DNA from: Phaeoceros laevis
Taxonomy: Eukaryota; Anthocerotophyta; Anthocerotopsida; Notothyladales
Assembly (NCBI GenBank): GCA_049999765.1
Contig: JBNGIQ010008250.1
Coordinates: 1 to 29,487 of the forward strand
Direction: 5' to 3'
Length of the DNA: 29,487 nucleotides
Shown here: piece after piece, positions 18,690-28,229 of the stretch
Numbering within the stretch: position 1 is the stretch's first letter
Layout: each line of letters begins with the position of its first letter
The notes under the pieces: generated by a model
The model's input: the letters and a program-made list of their open reading frames with translations, nothing else
What the model was told of the DNA's origin: nothing
Database searches by the model: none
Made by a program: the position numbers and the translations under genes

Positions 18690-19017
18690 CAACTCCACCC
18701 CAAACTTGCGGTGAGGTGTTGCTGGGAAATTGAAGTCGTCTACCCTGTGAACCCACAGCACAGGTCTACAACCTGCACCAGCGATGGGTCTCAGATTTGT
18801 ACATCGACACATGTTGTGATAAAAGCTTTTATCACAAAATGTGTCTTAATTGCTCTTAAGGGCGTCACACAATGCTTGAGAGCAGTTAAGGCACCCGGAT
18901 GCAGCATTTTGTGCAGATAATGAAATTTGAAGGAACAGTCGTAATGCATGCTTCACCAACCTGCAGCGGACTTGGTCCATTCTAAGGCTGCTGTAAAGTC
19001 ACCTACTCCCACAGTAA
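18690..19017 (+). repeat. Direct repeat FR, copy 2, with internal inverted insertion
   Basis: Matches 1000-1262. At 18806-18845 it contains two 20-bp arms with one mismatch (core TTGTGATAAAAG at 18814-18825 and its exact complement to 18837, no loop). A second, imperfect pair follows (CTTAATTGCTCTTAAG and CTTGAGAGCAGTTAAG). The first copy of the repeat lacks the extra arm. Confidence 0.8.
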
Positions 19018-19263
19018 TGGATGATTCGTTCTTTTCTATCTAGAGCCTCTGGAGCCCGTTGTGGAGTACCCCATGTGTCAATCCTTGGAAACGGTCCCCT
19101 TGATCATGATACTCTTTTTTGCTCGAATTGTGGAGACTTAAAATGAAGCTGAGCATTGAACTGCCTAAGCGGTTAGTGGAGGAAGCTTGACACAATCAGT
19201 ATGACACAAGTAGTCTGCAAATTACAGCTTTCCACATACTTTGCCCTTTCTGTTACCGCAATA
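19017..19263 (+). repeat. Repeat V, copy 1 (inverted copy at 25905-26140)
   Basis: Blocks 'tggagtaccccat.tgtcaatcc', 'gcggttagtggaggaagc' and 'gtagtctgcaaattacagct' recur in the same order on the minus strand at 25905-26140. Both copies read MKLSIELPKRLVEEA or VKLRIEVPERLVEEA followed by a stop. A coding 3' end in the ancestor is therefore possible; I do not recognise the protein. Confidence 0.75.
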
Positions 19264-20225
19264 TTTTGCTGTGAACAAAATATTTGACTACACGGGCACG
19301 GACAGGCCCCACGACCTGGAATTGTAAAAAGATGTCAGTTTAGTTGCCCCTTCCAGAATCCAGAACCATTGACAAACGCAACAGAACAAATGCACTGCCA
19401 CTGAGCCTCGAAGGGTCTCATCAAACCTGTTGGAGAAGTGTGAGAGCTAGTGTGGGGCTACGTCTGTCACCATTTGCGTGATCGGGATTGTCAGGATTGA
19501 CCTTGCTTACTTGCGATCGACCCGCTGTTGCTGAACCCTCCCCTGCTGATGAGGAAGGCAAGTTACAGGCTGCCAAGGCTGGTGCAACCTTGCTGTTGGA
19601 GAAGTGTGATCAAACAGAAGCCGTCGAAAGAGACCCCATTACGCACTGAAAACCAAGGGAAGCGAAGACATCAGGCAGAGAAGGTGACATGTGGCCAGCC
19701 TGGGAGCAAGCAGATGTTGTGGGGTTCCCTGCGGCGACGGCCTGCAGCCATCCGCAACTAAGCTCATCCGCAAGACCAGCCAATGCATCAAAGTCCAAGT
19801 AAAGATGCGGACGATTGAGAAGACAAACAATTCCAGTGAACAAAGACACAGAAAAACGGGATACTACTTGCCATCAGACCACCAGAGGGCTCAAATCAGG
19901 AGTGCTTGCTGTAGTAGAAGGGCACCAAGCCCACAGCTAGCCACAGATTGCTGGAGACCGATCAGATCGCAATCAACTGTAACGCTACAGGACAAACTGG
20001 CACGATGCCGAGTGTTCTGTAATGAAACCTGGACAGCGCTCACGCGCTCACACCCCAAGTGGCGCTACACAAGCGTGAACCCAAAGACTTGCATTTATTA
20101 TGAAACAAAGTGCTTAAATAGTAAGGGCCCCGAAGGCCGGTGACCCACACAAATGACAGAAGTGGCCGCGGGCCGCGGCGGGCGGCCCACCGACACACAT
20201 GTCTGAACCTTCAAGCGACCTTCAA
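19264..20225. other. Unassigned
   Basis: A short helical-looking stretch at ~19550-19625 (+), GKLQAAKAGATLLLEKCD, ends at a stop. No further domain, RNA or repeat was recognised before the N gap. Confidence 0.4.
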
Positions 20226-20325
20226 NNNNNNNNNNNNNNNNNNNNNNNNNNNNNNNNNNNNNNNNNNNNNNNNNNNNNNNNNNNNNNNNNNNNNNNNNNN
20301 NNNNNNNNNNNNNNNNNNNNNNNNN
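20226..20325. other. Assembly gap (100 N)
   Basis: Exactly 100 N. It borders a 38-bp minisatellite, which probably caused the assembly to break. Confidence 0.99.
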
Positions 20326-20417
20326 CTTCACGGTTGTAACCCCAAAAGGTCGATTGCCAGCAACTTCACGGTTGTAACCCCAAAAGGTCGATTGCCAGCA
20401 ACTTCACGGTTGTAGCC
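20326..20417 (+). repeat. 38-bp minisatellite at gap edge
   Basis: 'cttcacggttgtaaccccaa' starts at 20326, 20364 and 20402, giving a 38-bp period and about 2.4 visible units. The array very likely continues into the gap. Just after it 'gggggctcccggttg' occurs twice (20443, 20475). Confidence 0.9.
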
Positions 20418-20504
20418 CCAAGAGGTACACCAAGGCCCATGAATGGGGGCTCCCGGTTGTCGCTTGCAATCCCTAGACGGGGGCTCCCGGTTGCCGGTCG
20501 AAAT

Positions 20505-20757
20505 ACCTGGCGGGGTGTTCGATTCCCATGCGGAGTGAGAGAGAGGGGGTAGCCCTTCCCAGGTGAGCAGCAACCAGTATCCCGTGGGCCCCACGCGGTA
20601 TACCCGCATGGGCAAGGAGCTTCAGGAGCATGGGAGAGGGCGGGCCCCCGCCCTCTCCAAGTGTTTTTTAGCTCCTGCCATTCAGGAAGAGGAGGTTGCT
20701 GCACGCGGCCGGCAACTTGCTAGTTTTGTAGACCATTTCAACGCGTGTGACACCTCA
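20505..20757. repeat. Dispersed repeat S, copy 2
   Basis: Matches 4836-5160 in the same orientation, from 'agagagagggggtagccctt' to 'cacctcaatg'. It starts with 'gtgttcgattcccatgcgga', which resembles a polymerase III B box. It joins directly onto the leader of copy C. Confidence 0.75.
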
Positions 20758-21035
20758 ATGTCCGCAGTCCCACAGCAGCCGAGAGAGCGATGGAGAAAGC
20801 GCTGTTTCTGCCCCTCCGGCCTTGGGTGAATATCTATGTAGGTAGAGCTGCAGCTGGCTGGTCCTTGGGAGCTCGAGCGAGCTACAGGTATGATTGAACG
20901 AAGGCTTTGTCACACCTGTAGGTCAATGAAGTCACAGCAAGCCTAAATTGTGAGCTTCATCTTGCAGATCTATCTATGCGTAGGTAGGGTGGTATCTGTT
21001 ACCGAGCTCTGGGCAGTCCGCGTTAAGGTTAAAGA
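20758..21035 (+). promoter_or_regulatory. Leader of copy C (repeat L, with possible 5'UTR intron)
   Basis: Nearly the same sequence as 15845-16130, with ACAG|GTATGA and CTTGCAG|ATCT kept. The upstream ATG at 20758 runs into a stop after about 23 codons and its frame differs from copy B. If translated, it would be an upstream ORF. No TATA box was seen. Confidence 0.45.
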
Positions 21036-24000
21036 ATGGCGGGCCTGGCAATTCACATTGGCGGTGCTCTACTGAAGACCGTCATATCCGCCAAGGAAAT
21101 GTGGGATCAGCGGAAGGACAATAAGGAAGTGGCGGAAGAGCTCAATCATTTCATCAAAGATTTGCAGGTCAACCTGAAGGCACTTGAAGCCAAACAGTTG
21201 GCTAACAACAACACTTCCACTTGGACCATGGGTAAGGCTGGAACTGAGCATTCTTGAGAGAAGGACTGACATGTAGAGCTCCTGCTGAACATTGGAACCT
21301 GTTTGTTCAACTTCAAATGACGTACGTAGAGGATTGGAAGTCGGTACAGGTGAAGTGACCTTGACATTTATGTGTAACGCAGCTGCCTTGAAGGAGGATC
21401 TTGTGAAGGCAAACCAAGATGCTCAAATCATTTTGAAGATGGGATTCATCAAAAAGTTGTGGGCCTCCAAGAGAATCAAGGAGGAGCTACGAGTTCTGCG
21501 GGAGCGTGTCATGACTTCTTTCCAAGTCAAGCTTCTCTTCACAACGCTGGATGTACGTTTTTAGGTCACTTTCAAGACCAACTGGTACTTTCAAGATGTG
21601 GTTCAGAATCCCTTCAAGTTGCTTGATTACCTGGAGTGGCGTAGACCTAAGCTTGAATTCTGCGAGCTCGCTCACTACAATAGGCTTGCCTGTAGGTGAC
21701 ACTTGACAACGGCAAGAATCAGAAAGAGTTCCTGGCAGCCATGTCGAGGGTGCAGCAGGAGTTGAATCGGACTCATGCGGAAACAAGTGCTGCACACCTG
21801 AGAGAGATCAAGACTGTGATCCGCAGGGAGTTGCAGCAGATGTGGCAACCTGTGCAAACTGAAATGCGAGCCAAGGGTCAGAGCGTTGAAGGTGCCATAC
21901 GGGTGATCAAGGGCACTGGATTTCAGGCTCAGACTGATGACACTGAGAAATTCTTCGCTGATGTACGTTCTCTCTCTCTTCTTGAAAGTTGCAATTTGCA
22001 TCGTCCAAAAACGCGTACGGACAAGTTTTTCAAATGCAAGCTTGAATACATGGACCGTTAATTAGGGCAATCAGTTTAGGCTACTGCGCAATGTGCTGTA
22101 GGTGCTCATGGAACTGGAGAATGCCATGAGAGGCAGCAGCAGGCCAGCACTGCCGTCTACATCTGGAGAAGGATCAGGTGGTAGCAACACCAAAACCAAG
22201 CCGGGAGGGATCAAGTGGTATCATGATCCAATCACCTGGGATATCATGTGCGACCCGGTGAAGGCCAGCGATGGAAGGACCTACGATCGGTGGACTCTGC
22301 TCAATAACAGCAGCAGCAGCAGCATGAAGCGCAGCCCTTTCGATCCAGGGCAGGAGCAGCCACTCAAAGTTGAGTTCGACGATATCAGTGTGAGAAGCCT
22401 ATTGTTCCACAAGTTCCCGGAGCAGGAGGAAAAATGTAGGGCGCGTCGTCGGGAGTACCGTGAAGAAGCTATGAGGAAAGCTGGTGAAGGATTCGTTGGC
22501 GACGCGCTCTTCATGCTCAACCATGTGCTCCAGTGGGCCGACGAAGATAGCGAATGCCGAGCCACGCGAGACGAGATGCAGGGCCGTGTCAACAGAGATG
22601 GGGGCGTACCAGGGCCAGCAGCAGACCTAGGCAGCTCGGCGTCGTCAGCTCATACCCTATCGGAAAGCCTGATGGTAGTGGACACCAGCTTGTGCGATAC
22701 GGAGATGGTGGTCTTCTCCAAAGACAATCTCACCGTGACGACTCTAACGGACGCGGCAGTGTGCTTCCGGACCGCGTCGCCGTCCCCGCCCGGCTCTTCC
22801 TTCTACTTCGAGATGCAGGTCAAGGACGCTGGCGCCAAGTGCCGGGTCGCCGTCGGTTTCAGCACAGGCGCTGCCTTCAAACCCGACCGGCTCCCTGGAC
22901 TGTACCCTGCCTCATGGGCCTTCCACGGCGGCGGTGGCTACGTCGCTAACACCGCAAGTTTGAGGGTGGTGAAGCTGAAGGGGAGGGAGCCATTGCGCCC
23001 CAACGACACTTTGGGTGCGGGCCTTCTCCACACAAGCCGCCTCATCTATTTCATCCATAATGGCACTCTGTTGGGAGCGGTGACCGTGGATGACAGCATC
23101 GATCTTGCTCGGCTCCACCCCACCTTCGGGCTGCACGACCAGTACGCCGAGGTGACGCTCAACTTTGGTGGCCGTGACTTCATGCGTCAGCACATGCCGA
23201 CGATGCTGGACCGGGAATCCTGCAGCGAGGCCCTTGATGCAGGCGTCATCTCCATCTCTGGTGAAGGGCTGGAAGCCCGGTCCAAGGAAGCCCCGTTCGG
23301 ATGGACCTACTCTTTATGCACAGAAGTGGTTGCCGTGCGGGCGGATAGCCCGGCTCCTTGCCGGTTTCCCGGTTACTACTGCGAGCTGGAAGTTAAGTCC
23401 GTCGGGCGACGTGGCGGGATCGCCATCGGATTTAATGGTTTCAAGCTGCCTTTTCGAAGCGATGAGCAGCCCGAGTTGCCCGGGTTGCAGACGAACTCCG
23501 CGGGCTACCATGGCGACAGTGGAGGATTCTTCTTGGACGGACACCCGGAGAGACGAAGGGGGCCTAAGTTCACCGCCGGGGACACCGTGGGCGCCGGCAT
23601 CTTCTACGGCACGGACGAGATCTTCTTTCGCAAAAATGGCGTCCTCGTTGGCTCATTTCCCAGGAGTCGGATCTTCCACAGTGGCCTGCTCTTCCCTACG
23701 ATTGGTCTTCATTGGCCGGGCGACTGCGTGCGAGTTAACTTCGGGCAAACGCGCTTCATGCCAGAAGTGCTTCCCAGCGAGCTCAAGTGGCCCGCACAGT
23801 CCCCGGGGTCCGGTCGAGGGCCGCTGGCAGCGCAGGCCGACCACTGCGTCCCCGTCGGGAGCGACTTCTACTTCGAGCTGCAGGTCACAAGCAGCTTACA
23901 GGATAATCGCGTGGCCATCGGTTTCACCAGCCTGGAGCATTTCCGCGACGACAGGCAGCCAGGAGTGTATGCGGGATCTTGCGGCTACCGCCAGGATGGC

Positions 24001-24420
24001 AGCCTCTACTGTGGGGGCAGGCACCAATCTGGGCATGACGCCTTCGTGGCTGGGGACACAGTGGGAGCCGGGGTGCTCAGGCGGCGCGACACCCGCTTCA
24101 TCATCCTCACTCGGAACGGCAAGTGCATTGCGAGTGTCGATTACCTCGCCGTGTTCTCCTCGCTGCAGGTTTACCCCACCGTTGGAACCTTGGACAAGCG
24201 GGCCTTCCGAATTCACTTCTTCCATGACTTGGCGAGTATGGCCTCTCGTATTCCGCAAGGGATACCGAGCCCGACACGCCGCCTGCCCTTGACAGAAGCA
24301 AGCCGGCTGGCCCTGCCCAAACCCTTGCCCGCCCGTCGTAAGGGACCAGGTTGGCTGCTTCGACGTTGCTTGAAAGGTAATCCCGGCGGCTCGGAACCAC
24401 CTACGACTTATAGTAATTAG
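21036..24420 (+). CDS. U-box E3 ligase-like protein with HeLo/MLKL-type N-terminus and three SPRY domains (intact copy C)
   Basis: Exons 21036-21231, 21383-21552, 21696-21962 and 22102-24420 join in frame (phases 1, 0, 0; donors GTAAGG, GTACGT, GTACGT; acceptors GCAG, GTAG, GTAG; introns 151, 143 and 139 bp) to give 983 residues. Residues 1-122 are helical (WDQRKDNKEVAEELNHFIKD, LKEDLVKANQDAQ, RIKEELRVLRERV), in the pattern of HeLo/MLKL-NTD-like four-helix domains. Residues 123-211 are a charged helical linker. The U-box is ~249-319 (DPITWDIMCDPV, ASDGRTYDRW), which recruits ubiquitin-charged E2. SPRY1 is ~411-576 (FYFEMQV, VAVGFS, LGAGLL), SPRY2 ~596-766 (IAIGFNG, VGAGIFYG, FFRKNGVLVG) and SPRY3 ~786-919 (FYFELQV, VAIGFTS, VGAGVL). 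A basic tail follows. The first SPRY starts after a Gly/Ser/Ala linker. The likely role is ubiquitination of SPRY-bound targets. The helical domain could oligomerise or act on membranes, but that is inference. Confidence 0.85.
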
Positions 24421-24442
24421 CTAGCGCAAGCGAGACCCACCC

Positions 24443-24650
24443 CATGGCGAGTAACCCCCAATGCCATCGTGTACCCTGCCCAGATAGGGAACAGAAAGTA
24501 GATGGCAAGGAACCCCCAACACCCACCCCATGGCGAGGAACCCCCAATTTATCATGTACCATGCCCAAATCTATAGGGAACAATAAAGTAGATGGCGAGG
24601 AACCCCCGATGCCATCATGTACCATGCCCAGATAGGGAACAGTAAGTAGT
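24443..24650 (+). repeat. Minisatellite of ~58-bp units in the 3' flank of copy C
   Basis: 'atggcgaggaacccccaatg' and 'catcatgtaccatgcccag' followed by 'atagggaaca.taagtag' recur three times with an extra half unit. AATAAA occurs in the second full unit near 24580, about 160 bp past the stop of copy C, so the array could supply the polyadenylation signal. Frames that run through it are repeat artefacts. Confidence 0.8.
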
Positions 24651-25084
24651 AAGCCATTTGTCCATAGAGAACAAGCGCCTCTTGGCCGAGTCCTTGCTGT
24701 GCATACCCAGCGACCAGCGCTGTCCATGTTGCCACATTCTTTGTGTTCATGCTATCAAAAATCGGGCACGCATCTTCCAGCTCACCACATTTCGACTACA
24801 TATCCACCAGGCAGGTACCCACCACTACGTTATCCAGCAGTCCTCTTTTGACAATCTGTGAGTGAAGCTGCCTGCCCTTCTGTATGGCACCAGTGCTTGC
24901 ACACGCCTTCAGAAGGCAAGCAAAAGTAACATGGTCAGCCAAAATGAGGCCCGCCTCCTCCATTTGTCCACACACAACAAGCGCCTCTTGGTCGGGTCCT
25001 TGCTGTGCATACCCAGCAATCAGGGCATTCCATGTCACCACATCCTTTGTGTCCATGCTGTCAATAACCTGGGGCGCATCACCC
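24650..25084 (-). pseudogene. Well-preserved PPR fragment with a single nonsense codon
   Basis: From 25084 on the minus strand: APQVIDSMDTKDVVTWNALI, AGYAQQGPDQEALVVCGQME, EAGLILADHVTFACLLKACA, GAIQKGRQLHSQIVKRGLLD and VVVGTCLVDM, then TAG where Tyr or Phe is expected. The frame continues SKCGELEDACPIFDSMNTK, then NVATWTALVAGYAQQG and ALVLYGQM. About four consecutive PLS-type repeats are visible and only one stop breaks them. The fragment starts abruptly beside the SPRY piece D. Confidence 0.85.
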
Positions 25085-25087
25085 TAA

Positions 25088-25484
25088 AATCGATCACAGG
25101 GCCTCACCATCGGGTTCACCAACCTGAAGAATTTCCGCAAGGACAAGCAGCCAGGATTGTATGCGGGATCTTACGGCTACCACCAAGACGGCAGCCTTTA
25201 CTCTGGTGGCACGCACGAGTCTGAGCATGACGCCTTTGGGCCTGGGGACACAGTGGGGGCCGGGGTGTTTAGGCGCCGCGACACTTGCCGCATCTTCTTC
25301 ACTCGGAGCGGCAAGCCCACCAATGCAAGCGTCACCTACATCTCCGTAAAATTCTCCTCGCTGCGGGTTGCCCACCGTTGGAATGGCACACTTCGACAAG
25401 CAGGCATTCCAAATTCGCTTCTTCGATGACGTGGAAAGTAAATCCTCTCCCATTGTTGCACAAAGCTTTGCCGGCCTGTCGTAG
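25088..25484 (+). pseudogene. SPRY-family copy D (last SPRY domain only)
   Basis: LTIGFTNLKNFRKDKQPGLY, GSYGYHQDGSLYSGGTHE, GDTVGAGVFRRRD and IFFTRSGK align with SPRY3 of copy C. Near 25370 a one-base shift falls in the V-Y-P-T-V-G strand. The other frame then gives PTVGMAHFDKQAFQIRFFDD and ends in TAG at 25482-25484. No upstream exons are attached; the minus-strand PPR fragment takes their place. It is the most diverged of the four copies. Confidence 0.85.
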
Positions 25485-25489
25485 GCGAC

Positions 25490-25904
25490 TCCTAACCCCT
25501 TCTGCCCAAACAAATACCATTGTGAACAACTACAGTGAGTCAGTGACTGCCCAAGCCTGCGAATGACCTGTGGACCGCTTCGGTTTGTTTTTTGGAGGAG
25601 CTCGCAATGTCGGGTTTTTAGCATGCAGCAATCGGGAGTATTGATGACCGGCTGTGCTCTGTGAAGTTGGACGTCATCTCAACAATTTGCAGGACGGTAG
25701 TGGTGGTAGCGGCACGGCTCACATCTGGTGGTACCAAAACATCACCATTTTCTATTTTGCGAAAGCTGGATGTGCCTGCTTTGTCTGGCTTTGCGGTAGG
25801 ATTCAGTTCTTGGCATAAACCTAATATTTTTGGAGGTTTGTCGGCATGTCAGGACCAAGTTAGTGTCGAAGGACCACTGCCGGGGTACTTCCAAGATCCC
25901 AACC
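25490..25904. other. Unassigned
   Basis: A 95-codon plus-strand frame at 25661-25948 has no recognisable domain. Nothing else was found. Confidence 0.4.
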
Positions 25905-26140
25905 AGGGTTGCGGTAACAGAAAGGACAAAGTATGTGGCAAGCTGTAATTTGCAGACTACTTCAAACTGATTCTGTCAGGCTTCCTCCACTAACCGCTCA
26001 GGCACTTCAATTCTCAGCTTCACTTGAAGTCTCCAGAATTTAAGCAAAAGAGTACCAAGGTGGCAATTTGGATTGACAGATGGGGTACTCCATAACGGCT
26101 CTAGACAAGAAAGCATCATCCAATATAGCTGGTGGAGGCA
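25905..26140 (-). repeat. Repeat V, copy 2 (inverted relative to 19017-19263)
   Basis: The reverse complement matches 19017-19263, including the terminal open stretch KLRIEVPERLVEEA-stop. The two copies flank copy C and copy D in opposite orientation. Confidence 0.75.
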
Positions 26141-26282
26141 GCTCCAGAAGTGGCAGTAGTTGTAATGGTACAAGCAGAATACTGTTGACTTGAATTCACC
26201 ACTTGAGACGAGAACACTGCCTGTGGACCTTGGAAATATCTAGACACGCAAAGTCTGGACAGGGAAGACAGGCAACATGTTT

Positions 26283-28130
26283 ATGAAGAAATGCGGGATT
26301 CAGTAGTGACTCCGAGCTCCTACACATTTGTTGCTGCGTTGAAGGCTTGGAGGAGGTTGAAGCACCTATAAAGTGCTAGGCAACTCCATGCTGAGGTAGT
26401 TGCAAGTAGGCTTGAGGTGCATTTGTATGTTCGAACCATGCTTGTCGATGTGTATGCCAATGTGGGAACATTGTGGGGGCCACATGTGTGTTTCAGAAGA
26501 TATGTGGTTGCCTGGAATGCCAAGATACTGGGGCAGGCCCAGATCTGTGGGTAAGGAGGCTCTTCAATGATATCTACAGATGCAACATGAGGGTCTGCCA
26601 GCAGACACTAGAATATTTGTTGTCTGGCAGTGTTAGGCGTAGAAGATGGAGACTGTGGAGTATTTGTGCACACCGTTCACTGGAGCAAGTCCAAGCCATG
26701 CACTCGCATGCTGTGAAAAGTGGCTTGGAGAGGTAGATCTGGTTTTGTGGAATGCCATGATCACAGGGTATGTCGAGATGGATGAGGGTGAGATGGCTTT
26801 GCAATTGTACACTCGGATGCAGCATGAAGTCATAGTACCAGATTAGTCATATATTTGTTGCTGCTCTCAAGGCTAGCAGTAACCTAGCCACACTAGAAGT
26901 GGGGTGAAAAGGCCAAGAAACTGGTGAGTTAGGAGTGCCCGGGGAGAGTAAGAGCCGTTCACTAAGACATTTAGGAACAGCGGGTCTGAATCAGCTCTCT
27001 ACGTGGGGACTGTGCTGGTGGATGTGCTGGGGAGTGTGTTTGAGGAAGTACTCATGGATATCTGGTTTCGTGGAATGCCATATATGACACAGGGTATGTT
27101 GAGATGGATGAGGGTGAGATGGCTTTGCAATTGTACACTCAGAGGCAGCAGGAATGCATGGTACCAGATAGTCACATGCTGCTCTCAAGGCTAGCAGTAT
27201 CCTAGCCACACCAGAAGTGGGGTGGAAAGGGCAAAGAGCCGTTCCTCAGACATTCGGGAGCAGGGGTCTGAATCGGCTCTCCACGTGGGTACTGTGCTGG
27301 TGGATGTGTACGTATTTATAAAATGTGGGAGCCTGGTGAATGCTAGGCCAGTCTTTGCTAAGATATCTCTCCTGGACTGCCATGATCGCAGGGCATGTAC
27401 AACTGGAGGAGGCGAAAAGGCTCTGCAGTTGTATGCACAGATGCAACAGGAAGGTGTAGTAGCCAGGCATTTGTTGCTGCAGTCACGGCTTGTGGAATTG
27501 TGGCAGCACTGGAAAAGGGCAAGGAAATCCATGCTCAGATTTCAAGAACTGGGCTTGAGACGGTTTGATTTGTTTGTGGCAGCTAGTCTCATTACCATGT
27601 ATGGCAAATGTGGAAGCATGCAGGACATGGACATGGTCTTCGATGAAATGCTTGCAAGAAACAACGGGACATGGAGAGCATTTATTGCAGGATATGTGTA
27701 CCGAGGACATAGTGATCATGTGTTTGACTTGGTCGAGAGAGAGGATGAGGGCGGAGAGTGTAAACCAGGCAGCATCAGATTTTTCAGTGTTCTGACTGTA
27801 CGCAGCCGTGTGGGTCTACTGGCCAAAACGCAGCACCACCTGGAGGCTATGAGCAGGGACTATAGCATCCCTTCACCCATTGACCACTATACATGTATGC
27901 TAGAGCTCCCTGGTCGTGCAGGCCAAGTGCACAAGGCAATGGCACTAGGCAAGACCTTGCAACCCAATGGGGTGGACATGTTTGTTGGCTTCCTGTTGGC
28001 TTGCTGTCAAAAGTGTGGTCAGGTGACAGGCATACAGTACACGAATCTGCGGTCAAGTTGGATATACGTGAGGCTGCACTGTCCTTGTTTGATGTCAAAC
28101 AGCACGAGACATCCACCAACAGACAGTTAG
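26283..28130 (+). pseudogene. PPR pseudogene P2, plus strand
   Basis: The start resembles the start of P1: YEEMRDSVVTPSSYTFVAAL, a stop, then RQLHAEVVASRLEVH and MLVDVYANVG. After broken, locally duplicated repeats (26740-27370) a 302-codon frame (27222-28130) carries GTVLVDVYVFIKCGSLVNA, GEKALQLYAQMQQEGVVA, FVAASLITMYGKCGSMQDMD, VFDEMLARNNGTWRAFIAGY and the E-domain start IDHYTCMLELPGRAGQV. Within this frame some repeat units are out of phase with the PPR pattern, so older frameshifts have been masked. No DYW end is attached; after 28018 it runs into the block shared with 1996-2095. Expression of the long frame cannot be excluded. Confidence 0.75.
26740..27370 (+). repeat. Local tandem duplication inside P2
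   Basis: The ~300-bp segment starting at 'gatctggttttgtggaatgc' (26740) and the one starting at 'gatatctggtttcgtggaat' (27057) share 'gggtgagatggctttgcaat', 'ctcaaggctagcagta.cct' and 'gtctgaatc.gctct'. One PPR pair has been copied by unequal exchange. Confidence 0.75.
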
Positions 28131-28229
28131 ATGAAGTATGTGATGATTTGGATGATGAGGTTGCCTATGAGGAGGAGCAGGTTGAAGACCGGGTGCAGGT
28201 TTACCCTACCGTTGATATTCACATATTTG

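Noticed and set aside
23165-24292. 375-codon plus-strand frame inside the U-box gene
   Set aside because: It is a shadow of exon 4 in another frame; the SPRY signatures all lie in the main frame.
24401-24727. 108-codon minus-strand frame over the 3' flank of copy C
   Set aside because: It is generated by the ~58-bp minisatellite units.
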